In this document: positions 41,542 through 55,100 of the stretch, piece by piece
How the letters are laid out: every line of letters starts with the position of its first letter
How positions within the stretch are numbered: the stretch's first letter is position 1
NCBI GenBank assembly: GCA_022410635.1
Contig: JAJVDF010000591.1
Location: forward strand, 323,020-387,019
Source: Tretioscincus oriximinensis
Taxonomy: Eukaryota > Chordata > Lepidosauria > Squamata > Gymnophthalmidae
Length of the DNA: 64,000 nt
Direction of reading: 5' to 3'
Program-made: the position numbers and the translations under genes
Notes under the pieces: generated by a model
What the model was told of the DNA's origin: nothing
What the model saw: the letters and a program-made list of their open reading frames with translations, nothing else
Databases searched by the model: none

Positions 41542-41549
41542 AATACGGA

Positions 41550-43540
41550 GTAAGAAATTATACAGAATTTGGTTTCATTTGGTGTTAAATTCCTATTGAA
41601 ATGTAATGGTGAAGTTGGAATGTGATATGACTGCAAACTATATAGTGCCAACCTTTCAGTGGCATTTATCAATTTGTTGTCCCACCCTCTTGTTGTGTGG
41701 ATTGATGCACTGCTGAACTGGTCGCAGTTAATATTCTCAGATTAAGTGTTTTGAAACTCCAATAAGAATTGTGCAGAATTTACAACAAGCCATTGTAAAA
41801 TCTAGAACTGATCGTGCGATCTATTAACGAATCAAAATGATTTTAATAAGAATGATGACTTCATAATTTTTATGTTTGGCGTAGAATGCTTGAGGGTAAC
41901 ATGCAAACTCCACAGAACATCGAAAGTGATTCATCCGCTAGAATCAAAACCTCATGGTTTTTTAAAACTGAAAGGCAATCAGTTGTGCTGAAAGTCACAA
42001 ACTGTTACACTGAAATACTCGATAACTTCAATCTGTTTCTCTTCCTCTCACTTGTTCACATATTAAGCTGAATATTGTAGAAATTTGCCTATTAAATCCT
42101 GTATCTGCTGAACAAGGATTAATTTTGTTTTGTGGACATTGGAATTTAAAATACCAGCTGATCCCTTAACTGGAACCACTATTCAAGAAAAATTGAAGGA
42201 AAATTCTACTTTTCAATTGTCTAACATCTGCTTAAAATAATTTTACTTTTTAAGAAATCTGCCTTTTGAATGGTGTAGAATGGTGTATATTACTGCTATT
42301 TTTTATCCTTTCCTGTTGGGAATAGGATTCTGTTGGACCCTAATTTTTTGTTTCAATTTTCTAAGAAATTTAACTAGATTCTTAGAAGCTTTTTCTTTTT
42401 TCTGAGTTTTTTTATTGTTCATATCTCTTTAAAATGATAAGACTACAGTATATATATATATGTATATATCAGGCCCAAAATATTAGCAATATATCTTTCT
42501 AAATAATGAGCAATTGATGAATGGACAATAAGTCTACGGTGCATCTTTTATTTCTTGTCAAACTACCAATGAAAGTGAAAACTTTGTTCTTCAAAAAGAA
42601 ATACTGACAAAATTCATGTTATCTTTTGAGATTGGAACTGTCTGAACATCTCCTTTAGTCATAGGGAACAACAGTAGAGCCAAAGACTAGGGAGTGGGGT
42701 AAGTGGTAAGATAATATCTATCTACTATTACTATGCTATCTACTATTCAAACTCTGAAATAATTGGCTATTTGAAGATTAGTTTTTCTGGTTTTTCCCTA
42801 TTACTCACAGTAAGATTTCACCAAAAGATTGACTGGCTTTCTCATTTTCTGTGACTTTCCATAGTTTACCTGGAAGAGTGATAAAACTCTAATCTTGCTG
42901 CAGTATTTAAATTCACTGAGTAAGCGCNGCAGTTTCACTATGACATGAAGAAACATTGTGCCGGTCATTACTTCTTGTGAGAATACATGTAGCACTTCAA
43001 CTCACACTTTTTCAAGAATAAGAACAAATTCAGAATTTGCTACCATAGAATTGAAACATTTTAGCCCTGCATTTTAACGGCTATTTAATTTCAACCCCAG
43101 AATATTTGCACACTATTTCAATGTTGGTTAATATAATTTTAAACTAAGCCATGCTTGTTCCAAAAGTGTTTTCTCTTAGAATATCTGTAGTACTAAGAAT
43201 ACATGAACACTTCTTAAATGTGTATGCATTTGTAATAAGTATGCCCACCCTGTGTTGCTTTTAAGATTTGTTTATATAGAATCTATGTTTATGGTGAAAT
43301 CTTTATTATTATTTTAATTCCAGTATTTTGGAGACACTGAAACATAATTCAACTCTTCCTTATTTTATAACTATGTAAATATTCTGGAGTATGATTTGTT
43401 AACTAGTTACTTAGAATTATTAAATACCAGTTAGAAGCCTTATTTTGTCAGTTTCCAACTTTTATTGATAGAATTAAGATTAATTTACATCAATTCAATA
43501 CAAAACATGACAGTGTACGAGTGTTAACAATGACACAGCT
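41550..43540. other. AT-rich DNA downstream of DCUN1D4, nothing recognised
   Basis: There is a short (AT)n run near 42450-42470. No gene, including no LRRC66-like exon, was recognised. Confidence 0.35.
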
Positions 43541-43544
43541 TTAT

Positions 43545-43688
43545 GCTGGGCTGTACCTCAGAATAGGAAGCTGCCAACCACATGCTAGTGTCCCTCAGAA
43601 TGGGCCCTGCCATAATCTATACTGGCATGTCAATGGCTAAGCTCTGTCCTGAGATGTGACCCGGAATAAGGCTCCGTGTGGATGGGCC
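43545..43688. mobile_element. GGGCC-ended MITE, copy 2 (left end unclear)
   Basis: Shares CATGCTAGTGT, GGGCCCTGCCATAATCTATA, CTGGCATGTCAATGGC and the right end AATAAGGCTCCGTGTGGATG with the copies at 34568 and 59267. Confidence 0.55.
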
Positions 43689-44348
43689 GTGAATCATATT
43701 GTGCAGGAAATGGTGGTTTGCCCCATCATACTTAACACCATTTTATAACTTTGAGATACATATTAAAGACCATTGTTCATACTATATGCTACCTAATCTA
43801 GCACATTGCAGTTTTATATAAACTAGTATTTCACGAACATTTTGTTTTTATTGTTAAGGAATAGGTTGATAATGTTATTCTTTAATTTTTTAATATATTT
43901 GTTTTTATTACCTGTAAAATTTACCAAGATTCCCTGGAAATTGCTAAGTTTCCCCACTTTTTTGTTGGGGTGCAAGTGTATCAAAGCAGGATATAGTGTG
44001 TCTCAGCATTTCAGCTACATATTACAAAGCGTTTCAGGCAAGTTGTAGCATTTTTAAATAATTAAAAAAAANCCTTCTGCAATGTTTCTTCACTTAACAT
44101 TATGTTGTGTACGTACAAATGAACAGCTAATATTTGCAAAATCCTCATATGATCATTAAATATCTTTCGATATAGAACTCNTGCATAATTTGTGCAGTTA
44201 TTTTCTACGTACTGCTGCAGTAAGTGTATATTCATCTCTTTTAATGTAAAAAACAGTTTTCACGGACTATATGGTTATCTATCATATACTACCATACATG
44301 AGCAGAACTCTAAAAACATGAGATAATCTCTTTACGTACTGCATGTTT

Positions 44349-46160
44349 TGTCAGAATTGGACTCCACGTTGAGCAGTGATCGAAGGGAGGTGTCCAGTGC
44401 AACGTCTGGTCCTGTTGTATGGGATCAGTTTCGGTTGTTGGGTCCTGAGGAGGTGGACAAGCTGCTGATGGATGGGAGGCCTACCACCTGTCCCCTTGAT
44501 CCTTGCCCCTCTTGGTTGGTTAAGGCCAGCAGGGGCGGTCTGGCCGGTTGGATCCAGGGAATTGTCAACGCCTCCTTGCGAGAGGGGGAGGTCCCGGTGG
44601 TTTTGAAAGAGGCGCTGATTCGCCCCCTCCTCAAGAGGGCTTCCTTGGATCCGGAGGTCCTGAATAACTACCGCCCGGTGGCGAATATACCATACCTGGG
44701 CAAGGTCTTGGAAAGGGTGGTGGCCGCCCAGCTGCAGGCTCGCTNGGAAGAAGCTGATTATCTAGATCCTTGTCAATCCGGCTTCAGGGGGGGTTCGGCA
44801 CCGAGACAGCCTTGGTCGCCCTGATGGATGACCTACTCCAGGAGAGAGACAGGGGCACTGGGTCCCTGTTGATACTCCTGGATCTCTCAGCGGCTTTTGA
44901 TACCATTGACCATGGTATCCTTCTGGAGCGTCTTCGGGGGCTGGGACTGGGAGGTACTGTCCTGCAGTGGTTCTCTTCCTACCTCCGGGGACGACTCCAG
45001 AAGATAGCAATGGGGGACTGCGTATCAACACCCTGGGTGCTCTCGTGTGGAGTGCCTCAGGGTTCGATCCTGTCTCCCATGCTCTTTAACATCTACATGA
45101 AGCCGCTGGGTGAGGTCATCAGGCAGTTTGGAGTAGGGTGCCATCAATATGCTGATGACACCCAGCTCTATCTCGCCATGCCATCGGAATCAGGTGAGGC
45201 GGTGGCGGTGCTGGACCGCTGCCTGGAGGCNGTCAAGGGCTGGATGGGATCTAACAAACTGAGGCTGAACCCTGACAAGACGGAAGTGCTATTGGTTAAG
45301 GGATCCTGTGCCCAGAAACTTGATAGACTCCCTGTTCTTGACGGAGCAGGTTTGCTCCAGAAGGAACAGGTNTGTGATCTGGGTGTCCTTCTTGACTCGT
45401 CACTGTCACTGGAAGGTCAAGTGGCAGCGACAGCTAGAACGGCATTTTCCTACTTACGACTGGTCCGCCAGTTGCGGCCGTTCCTGGACAGGGGGTCTTT
45501 GGCCACGGTTCTTCATGCTCTGGTAACCTCCAGATTAGANTACTGCAATGCACTCTACGTGGGGCTTCCCTTGAAGACGGTTCGGAGGCTGGAGCTAGTG
45601 CAGAATGCAGCAGCTCGTCTGCTGTCGGGTGTGTCTGGCCGGACGTCNATCACGCCGGTCCTCAAAGAACTGCACTGGCTACCTATTCGCTACCGAGCCC
45701 AATTCAAGGTGCTTATACTGACGTATAAAGCCCTAAACGGTTTGGGTCCTGAATACTTGAGGGAACGCCTTTTCCCATATAGTCCCGCCCGGTCTCTGCG
45801 ATCAGAAGGAGAGGGCCTTCTAGTCGTCCCCTCCTGCTCTAGTATAAGGGGGGCGGGGCGCGGGGAAGAGCTTTCTCGGTGGTGGCCCTGATACTATGGA
45901 ATGGCCTCCCCCCGGAAGCACGCCTGGCGCCATCTTTACAATCTTTTCGGCGCCTGGTAAAGACCTGTCTCTTCACCCGGGCCTTTTCGGGTTAGCTCCC
46001 CCATCAGAGGACGACATTTTAAATTCTTGTGTTTCTTTTATGGTTTTAATGTTGTGAAGGTCATGACGACCTGAATTTTTAACTTTTATAAGCCGCCCTG
46101 GACACCTTCGGGGGGAAGGGCGGGGTAAAAATCTTTAAAATAAATAAATAAATAAATAAT
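44349..46160 (+). mobile_element. L2-like LINE with nearly intact reverse transcriptase, 5'-truncated
   Basis: Frame 44348-44824 enters the RT domain (NNYRPVANIPYLGKVLE). Frame 44770-45891 continues with LLILLDLSAAFDTIDHGILL, GVPQGSILSPMLFN, the catalytic YADDTQLY, NPDKTEVLLV, then the C-terminal LKELHWLPIRYRAQFKVLIL. A shift near a G7 run at 44789-44795 separates the two frames, and another after 45880 leads to a frame containing LWNGLPPEARLAPS. The 3' end reads GGGAAGGGCGGGGTAAAAAT and closes in (AATA)n. The YADD box and 3' end point to the L2/CR1 side of the Jockey group. It is among the youngest-looking copies in the window. It sits between the convergent DCUN1D4 and SGCB. Confidence 0.9.
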
Positions 46161-47040
46161 ATGACTCATTTACTACTATGCTTGATTTGCTGTTCAGTAT
46201 TTTTTACAAGAACTCTGATAACATTATGGATAATGGTATTAAAAATGCAGAAACCTTTAAAGTTAAATCTTTCTTTACTTTCCCTACTAAGTGTCATGTA
46301 CAGACTTTTCAGGATAGAATATGAAAAGATGTTCAGCTCACTGAATCACAAAAAAATGTGCAGTTATAACTTGATGAGAATATGTAGCTTTCTAGAACTT
46401 CAGTACAAGTTATTGTACATTAATCACCAGATAAAGGGGGTGCGTTAGTTGTACCCCGGTATACTCATCCTGCTCCTTTAAAATCTTCCATTCTCTATTT
46501 TTGAGAGTGAAATGAAATTGCAGCTCATTACAGAATTTTGAAGAAGTACGCCAGCATTAAAAGTCATCCATACATTAAGAAGCACTAACCTTCAACTCTT
46601 GTTACAGTTACATGATAAGACACACCGTGAGAAGGGCTATTTGTAATTTACCATATATAAAAGACAACACATCATGTTGTGCATATCCCTAGCATTTGAC
46701 CCTTGTCCCAATTTAGGGACACAATAGTTAAATATTTCTACTTAGATGTAAGCAATGGCCTATTTTTGCATATAAATAGGTTTGAACACTCCATCTATGC
46801 AAGGACCAAAGGCTTAATTTACATGTGGCCACTATGTTGTATGTAGAAACTGCATTAATTGTAAGGAACTTTAAAACCCAGTAGATAAGAGTATAGGAGA
46901 GAAAGGATTTTTTTTAGATGTAACACTAGAGAAATCTATACAATAAAATGCCTTTGCTATGCTTGAGTATGGGTGTGGTTATTAGGATAATTAAAAATCA
47001 TATCATGAAAGAAATAAGCAGTATAAAAANAGAAAAATAC
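46161..47040. other. Intergenic DNA between DCUN1D4 and SGCB, nothing recognised
   Basis: No coding exon or repeat family was recognised. Confidence 0.35.
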
Positions 47041-47049
47041 AGGCACCCT

Positions 47050-47220
47050 TAAGAATATAAGAAGAGCCATACTAGATCGGGCCAGAGCCCATCTAGTCCA
47101 GCATTCTGTCTCATACAGAAGCCCAACAGATACACCTGGGCAGTTCAGACAGAGGAAAGCAAAATATGCACCTGTTCATGACTCCCTGCAAATGGTACTG
47201 CCTGTTGTTCCATCCCTTTG
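47050..47220 (-). mobile_element. CR1-like 3'UTR, copy 4
   Basis: On the minus strand it carries the same 3'UTR as at 1-562, ending GGCTCTTCTTATATTCTTAA. It is 5'-truncated. Confidence 0.8.
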
Positions 47221-50200
47221 TTTAACACTTTGTGCCACGAGCTTACATTTCGGTGTATCAANAGTTCAAACAATGTTAAGTGTCTACAAAAGAAGGGACT
47301 GATGTGGATACACAGGTGAAATCCCTGTTTTCACAAGGTTTGAATGAAGAAGTGATTTTTTTTGTTTGAACCACATTTATTTTTCTGCTCCTCTGAATAC
47401 ACTGGTTTCCCAAAGACCTATGCAGTTCTTTTTAAATAATTGGCAATTTTGAATATTGTTGGAAAGTTTTTGAGGTCCAGTTGCAAATTGATTACTNATA
47501 CTGATTACTTGTAATTGTGGAACTAGTGGTCTTTGAAGAAGACCCGAAAAGACGAGATCAAATTGCATCTGGCCATACTTGGAGTAATACCTCTGATTAT
47601 ACCATGTTCACTTCTTGGTTCTGTATGACTTGCTGGGATTTTTTGAGATATTAAATTACTATAAACATTCTTACTGATTTTACACATTTGCTGTAATTTT
47701 GGACTTGCTAATATTTGTTTTCTTCATACCATTGATATATATTTTGTTTTGCATATCTCTATTTTGGGAGTTTGTTGCTAGTTGTACCATCCATCATATA
47801 CTGTTATGGTTTGCTTCCCACAAATTTTGTAGTGCAAAATTGTGTTCTGCAAGTAATAGCCTCTAGAAGTTGGGAGATTAGAGNAACCATATAGATCCAG
47901 TCTATTAATGAAATTTAGTGACACTGATTCAATTACTGCAAATCAACATTATAGTAGAGAGGAGCAGCAGCATACTCATAAGATAGCTATATAGAAAACC
48001 TAGTTTGTTAGTAATGTTTTAAAAGGGGCATTCTACTAGTCACTAGAGTCTTAGAAGTCACTTTATTGAAAGTTGTATTTAACAAGTCACATTTTACCAA
48101 CCATGTAAAAGCAAACCAATGTTACACAAAGCTGTATTACAAATGACTCTCATACTGTATTGCTATGAGAATGAAAAGGAAATTAATTAAGTTATTCTGT
48201 TCATTTAATTAACATGNTAGCACTCATGTCAGTATTTTATTACATTAACAAACAGCTTGAAATAAAAAGTACTGGAGTTCCCAATGTCTATAATAAATGA
48301 TCATAAATCTTGTTGACTTCAACAGAAGGCAAGAAGTTGATAAAATAAAGTTTTTAAAATAAGTATAAAAAAATTCATTAGACCAGACTTCAGAAGCTTG
48401 TAAGATGACACACCAATCACTTCCGTCTTAATACCTCATTTCCAGGATGTCTCAGTTTTAAAATGTATCCTATAAAAGAGACTATTACAGCCAATTTTAA
48501 GCAAATGATAACAAAACTCCTATTAGATGCTCAAGATGCTAATTCATGTACTGAATACCACACAAAAAGTATCTACAACACTATTACAAAGTTAGGTCAA
48601 TAATACTTCATAAATAATACAGGGCTAATAAATAAAATGCTGAAGAATTAGCAACAACAATTTGAACAACAGCAAAGTACGTCAGTATCAAAAAACAAGA
48701 AGTGCTTTTATAATAAAGGAAAAAAATCCACTAATAGGAACTTCCATATTTCTGTTGATTTATTATTCTGTTTAGAATTAAGTGTTTTAAAAGACCAAAC
48801 ATAACACTAAAGGCACCATCTTTTTTGTTGTTTTCAAATCATTATGGTTTGAATTTTTTTAAATTGGAGAGTATTATAAGCAGTGCTGCTCCCACTCAAA
48901 CCCTGCCCAAACCTGTTGGAAGCAAACAACGATTGGAAACCATCTACAGAATTACAAACCCATTTTCTGGTTCAACCAGGAGTTTTGGTAACTTTACACT
49001 GTTGTAGCTGCAGACAGTGATGGAAAGTATTTCATCTCTTATCTCGCCAATGAGTTTCTTAAATGTTCATAAGATGTTTCTATTGCCATTTTTAAATCTG
49101 CATACTATTTATAACAGAGAANGTCATATCTGTAACCTAACATCATTAGTGTTTATTTTTGCTCAGCTTCCAGACTGTCCTTCAATATTTTGTTGATGGG
49201 GTATTCCTGTCAGTGCAATATTCCAATAATGGCTAAAACATATATAAAAAGAGCATTAAAAAACTNTTAAGAGAAAATAAATAATTATCTTTCATTCTCT
49301 TTGAGAAGATCCAGACTAAAACACATGGAAAATATTCAGAAATTCCAATCAGTAGAAATAGTGTCAGAAAACAGTAACAGTTAGTAAAAACGGAATTCTA
49401 AAAATTTGACTGCTGTTATNTTAAAGCTTTCTTTTCAAACAGTGAAAAAAAGCACAGGGGCATCAGTTGTGCTTTCCATGACTTTGCCCATAAAGGGATG
49501 ATTCAATTTATGTCAGGAAAACTGATTTTCATAAAATCACAACAGTGATAAGCATAGGGTTTCAAAATGGGTGTGAGTTTCTCAAAAATTGTTGCAACTT
49601 TTTAATGTATTAAGTTGTTATATTTTAACTGGCATGATTTTGTTTAAGGCACAGTCAATTCAAAGGCCAAGTTAGGGATAGCTACAAAGAAGTCTTGCAG
49701 TACCTTTAAGTTGGGTTGTACTTTTTGTTGCTCCATGAACATACCCATTTATTTTTCTTTGTTGATACAGAATTGGTTTGCCATGATCAACTTCTGAAAG
49801 GATGACAAGTATCAACTCTTTCATTCTACTGCTTTCCTACCAAGTTGCTCCTTCATTGAACTACAGTTACTTCCACACAAAATGCTTAAAGTTTAAAACA
49901 AAAAAGCAGCATATGCAAGAAGCTTAAGAGGATACAAGTATTAAAAAATGGAGCTGAAATGTTTGAACTTGTAGAAATACTATTAGAAAACCTGAAGTTC
50001 GGAATGACCTGCAAATAATAAGGACTGCTATGAATAATGAAAGAAGCATTGTCATGTATGTTTGGAATAAAATGAAAAAAGAAAAATNGTATTGGAGTTG
50101 TTCATGAAGATGGAAAAATACTACCACATTGTTTAATTCCTATTTTGGACTTNGTGTTTGTCAAAAATAATTTCTCCTATAATGTTTTAGGACTTCAAAT

Positions 50201-51440
50201 ACAATCATTATGTTTATGCCTGTCAAAAATACTTATAGGAACTAAACAAACGAAGCACAAAAAATTATTGGCATTCTCTTTTTCAAACACTCCAGTCAGT
50301 TTTCAAAGCCAGGAGAACTACCATGGTTATACAAAGCATTCACAGGGATAAATATACAGAAGTCAGCAGCTCTCAGCTTGGCTAGCAGTACTGCCAAAAA
50401 GGACATGGCACTCTGTGGCTGTGATCACACATATCTTTTAAAGCACCTTCAGTCCTAAACTAAAAATCAGAACGTGCTTTTTCCTTGTTTTTCTGGTTTT
50501 TAGAAAAGTTCTTCAGGACTGAAGATGAGTTAAAAGGATATGTGTGACTACAACCTTAATATGGTAAGTACTTGTGGTATATATAAAGAAGTAAACTTAA
50601 GTTTGACTTGTCAGAAAACGGCCATCGTTATTACAGTGGTTGCTAGTGTGAGGGCACAACAGCTATTTTCATGACATGCCCTAATAGATCCTCTTTTATC
50701 ATGACACACCTTTAATAGTTGAATAAATATCTTTAAAGAAAAGTAAATATCTTTCACTCTCCCCTTATCCCCATCAAATAACTGAAATCTGAAAATCAGA
50801 ACTCCAACTGAATACCCAATCTCATTAGTAAAACAAAACAGCTTTGTTTCTTTCTCTTGGAAAAGGAAAAAAGGTGAAAGAAGCAAGTGTCTGTCGTGTC
50901 AGCTTCAGTTTCCCAATGCAGCCCACTTGCAAATAGCTTTACAAGACTATGATATCTCTCACTGTTAATGGAAAAACATGTGCAGGCAAAATGATATACA
51001 GGTTGCTAAGGAAACTTAAAACATCTAGTGTCTTTATCTTACATTTGTTAGTGCACAAGCATAGTCATTTTCATAATTGTGTAGGCCGAAGAAAGCTTAG
51101 CAAATCCACGTTCTCCCAAAGGATATTGTTTCCCAGAATATAGAAATGAATGCACATAGACTAGGAAAAGACACTTTCCCAAGGGTACTCATAACAAGCA
51201 GCAGTCTAGTTTCTTTCCAAGAAGATTCTGATGGACACCTAACCTGCAATGGTGAAATACTGCAAGCAAAAATTGCCTACCATGCTGGGTCAGGTCTATT
51301 CAGCAAGTATTTTTAGCACCAATTTGGCAGTACCGTATTTGAAATGCAGCAGTGACTTATATAAACAGTTTATATTAGTAATTTGACCTGCATTCTAAAC
51401 AGCCTGGACTGCATAGCAAACAAAAAAGAAACATGGTGGC
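47221..51440 (-). other. SGCB: Probable SGCB 3'UTR and downstream DNA
   Basis: Vertebrate SGCB has a 3'UTR of several kilobases, so part of this stretch is likely transcribed. On the minus strand AATAAA is found, for instance, at 48062-48067 (TTTATT on plus). The end cannot be fixed by reading alone. It contains the palindromic element at 50417-50555. Confidence 0.4.
50417..50555. mobile_element. Palindromic MITE-like element
   Basis: The left arm GGCTGTGATCACACATATCT with TTTAAAGCACCTTCAGTCCT is mirrored by AGGACTGAAGATGAGTTAAA and AGGATATGTGTGACTACAACC. Mismatches are scattered and there is no clear target duplication. Confidence 0.6.
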
Positions 51441-51784
51441 ACAAGAACAGCAAGCGAGGNGCTCTGTCCGCCAGTGTCTGCCCTGGTGAGAAGAGTAAGT
51501 GAAGCCACATTCACTCCATCTCGCGTTTGCAGTTGGCATTTGTTCTGTCCACTGTCATGTTGCGGTGAGATTTGTTCCATCCACCAGCATTTGCAGTGGC
51601 AAGAAGAACAAGTGAAGGAAACTACAGGCCAAGGCAGGAGAGAGGGGAGAAATAGAACAACAGGGGCAAGGGATGGGGGTGGGGGAGAGGGGAAGAAGAG
51701 GACAATAGTCAAAAGCGGGGGGAGGGAGGGAGGCTAGAAACCCAGGGCTTCTTTCAGGCACCAAGCCCAGGCTTAATTCCCTAG
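51440..51784 (+). mobile_element. Probable Helitron 3' fragment related to 26320-27416
   Basis: It ends AGGCTTAATTCCCTAG, then T, against GGGCTTAATTCCACTAG, then T, in the first copy. A short hairpin (GGGCTT 51745-51750 with AAGCCC 51763-51768) lies just before it, and a purine-rich tract (51620-51735) before that, the same order as at 26981-27416. The 5' terminus is not found. Its left limit is a guess. Confidence 0.5.
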
Positions 51785-51927
51785 TTTTCAATATTGCGTA
51801 CATTTTGGATGAAAAGTGCTTCACACAATGCTTGCACGAATTGTTGGGAGAAATAGCTTGCAGACATGCAAACATTCAATCTTGAATATAAAATACTCCT
51901 CTTTGTTCCACAGCGGCTGCATTGCTG

Positions 51928-52131
51928 TTAATATATATTGCCACAAGGATTAACTGATGTTTGACAGCCCATGTTGCGGGTCTTCACTTGAACACGAAAC
52001 AGAGTCCCATCTGAGCACATGCACAGCTTGTAGCGCTCCCAATCGCCATTGTTAAATTGTTCCTTGTGAGAAGAACTTGGCAGCCGAGATGGATTAACCA
52101 TGACACTTCCGTTTAAGACAATGCCTTTATC
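51928..52131 (-). CDS. SGCB: SGCB exon 6 (last), cysteine-rich end
   Basis: Acceptor CTTGGTAG|GATAAA. It encodes VLNGSVMVNPSRLPSSS, RYKLCMCSDGTLFRVQV, NMGCQ and NPCGNIY with a TAA stop at 51930-51928. The last residues differ from human, which ends NTH. Confidence 0.97.
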   Translation of the reverse strand, partial: DKGIVLNGSVMVNPSRLPSSSHKEQFNNGDWERYKLCMCSDGTLFRVQVKTRNMGCQTSVNPCGNIY

Positions 52132-55100
52132 CTACCAAGGAAACATTTACAGAAGTCAGCAATATATTCTAATTTAAAGTATTTTGTTTATTAAACTCAA
52201 TTTAGGAAAATGGATCGTGCCCACCCCTTTTGCCCTAGTTGGCCTTTGCAGTTGAAAGGCTGCATTTGAAACAGGTGAATCTTGATTAAACAAAACTCTG
52301 TATGTTGGGATGGACAATCTATGTGTGGTAATCTACTGATGCATTTATACTTTGATTGTGGAAAAGGAAAGAAACACAGTTATGGTAGAACACTGCATTC
52401 ACAATGTCAATTGTCTCACCACACCCCAGACATCCCAAAGATTAGGAAATAGTCCAAGCAAATTACAGGAAGAGAGCATTTGCATTGCAAACTATTTGAC
52501 TGCTACACGATCATTCCCAAAGTATGCTTAAATTTACCTTTGTTAAATTTAAGGCAAGTTTCCTGAAAAGTGTGAATGCTATATACCAGCCCTTTATATT
52601 TTCATGTGACAAGGTATGTGACATTTTTTCATCCAATTGGAGTAAGGGAGGATGCCACACATAAGATTACCATGAGAATCTCTGTACCACTTGCTGCTGC
52701 TTGTGATTGCTTAAAAAGAGGAATAAACCTGGGTCTGACTCAGTAGTTTCCTGTCCTCACACTGCACCTACTTATTGCATCAGTTCCTACTAATTGCAGT
52801 AACTTGTTCCTAACAACAGGAAGGCTGCCTTACAGCTGGCTGACTATTCACTGAAGGGATGCTGAACAGAGCAAACAGGAAGGTTAGCAAGGAGACTAGT
52901 CCAAGTGGGACTGCACTTCAGGGACTTGTACAAACAGATAAGTGTGAAATCCCCTGAGATACTGTACCTTTAAAATATTTGAAATAGCAATATTGTTATT
53001 TAAATACATGCAGTTGTATGAATAAATACAGGTGTATGTAAAAAAAGAAGATAATAACTGTGAGGTTTCAATATGTCCTTGATGAGAATGTTTACTAAAG
53101 CAGCTCATATTTTCAGTTTCATTTCAGCATCACAAAATAGCTCAGTGACTGGATATGCATAAATAAAAAATGTGGGAATTACTTACTGCTTTCAGTTCCA
53201 TATCACCCCCCATATGAAACTCAATGGTTTTGCCCATGATGAAAACGCCTTCATTTCCCCGGACAATAGCACGCCCATCAACCTTTATATTTAGGTCACT
53301 AGTAGCATTGCTAGTAATCTGAAACAGAAAAAATCCTGTGTAATGTATTTTCTGACAACACAAAGTTTGCATTCTTTTTGAATAGTAATTTTCTATGGTT
53401 ATTGAAAGGTGGGGGTCAATTTTAAGCAATATAAATAGAACGGTAAGGAACACACATCTTGTTTAACATCAGTACTACCTAGTGAGGAAGAGTCTTTTTG
53501 CCAGCATACATCATAGCACACTGTGTATCAAAGGGAAGACTCTGGGAAGCCATTCTTAAGTTGCACTTTTGCATAAGTATCAGAGATAAAAGGGAAATAC
53601 AGGGCACAATTCAGCGGAAAATAGAATTAAACTGCACTATCCTTCCAATTACTGCTATGTTTTCTTTTTATGCATTAAATTTGTGCAAGAGTGTATTTTT
53701 GTGGAAATGGCTTTCCTCAGAGCTAGAAAACAGAGGGAGAAAATGAAGCATTTTGGTGGGAAAATGACTATGTAGCTGTGCTGTGGGGAACTACCGGGGC
53801 AGGTGTGCGCGTACATGAAGATCAAAATCACTGGGCAGCTTTTATTGAACATGTGCTGGTTGTTCATGAGAGGCTCTCTGTGTTTAAGCATAAATGAGTT
53901 ACGTGGTCCAGAGGCATCAGTGTGTGGGGCTGATCACAGCACCTCCTTCTGTCCAAACTTTCTTCCACACATACATTTTTATCGGATACCTATCACCTCC
54001 TTTGAGCACAGCTTCATTTTTGCCTCGTTAGTTTTGCTTTGCTAATCCCTATTACACAGNTCTGGGAAGGGACTTAGTTTGGGACTGCTGCAGCCAATTA
54101 TAGCTTAAAGTGGGCAGAATTGTAGAGAGGAAAACATCTCAGACCTCCCAAACACAGGATAGGAAAAAGAATTTTTTTNGGGGGGAATAAATTTTGCACT
54201 ATAACCTAAATGCAGGTATGGGGCCCAGATTACCATTTCAGAAAATTTTTATTTCCCTCCCCCCCACATTCTAAAAATGGCCATAAAAGGCTAGACTGAT
54301 AAGAGATATATAAATTCTTACTTGCTCTTTATTAAGCAAACAGATTTGATATAAAAAAGAACAATGACACTATAGGAGACCACGGGGTAATGTCAGGTTT
54401 GCTAAAAATGTAAGCATTTTTAGTTTTCTACCAGTTGAATTAAGCATAACTATATATGAATGTTAGTTACAACACACATGCAACTTTAAGACTGCAGCAT
54501 AATTACATAATATTCAAATGGATTTAAAACAAAAAGAATTGTTCATACCCTTTCAGTAGATGCTTTTAGGACATTCAAAATTTTTACTCCACTTGGCAAA
54601 TGGAATTCATGAGTATTATAGTCGGTGCTGAACAAAGTGTTTTGTGACCGTGGGTCAACAAACTCCATACCAATATCACTGGTAATTGAGGTTCCATTCT
54701 TTTCAACACTGAGTTTGGTCTCCCCTTGCTGAAACACAATCTTCAAAAACAAATGACACTATATTAAATATGTCCTGGCCATTACTTAGAGGCCTTGAAT
54801 CTAATTGCACCAGCCTTCATCATACCCTGTGTTGACTAAAGAGGAAGGGGAGGTCAAAGCTCAGCAGGGCATGGCCACTAGGAGTAAGACCATGTAGGGA
54901 AGGCCAAGTAATCCAAGGAAATAGTCAATCCTACAGAAGCCTGAGGAAAAAACTATAAAGTGGAGGATACGCTTGAGATGAATTGCTGAGGCCAGGGAAT
55001 TCTTTTAGCCAGTGAGTGCTGAAGACAGAGGCTGGATGTATAGCTGGGAGGGTCTAAGAGGTAAGGGCTAGACTCTAATCAAAAGGGCAATTCTCAGGGG

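Noticed and set aside
41245..41588. Overlapping open frames at 41245-41588
   Set aside because: They fall inside a non-autonomous DNA transposon and show no protein family.
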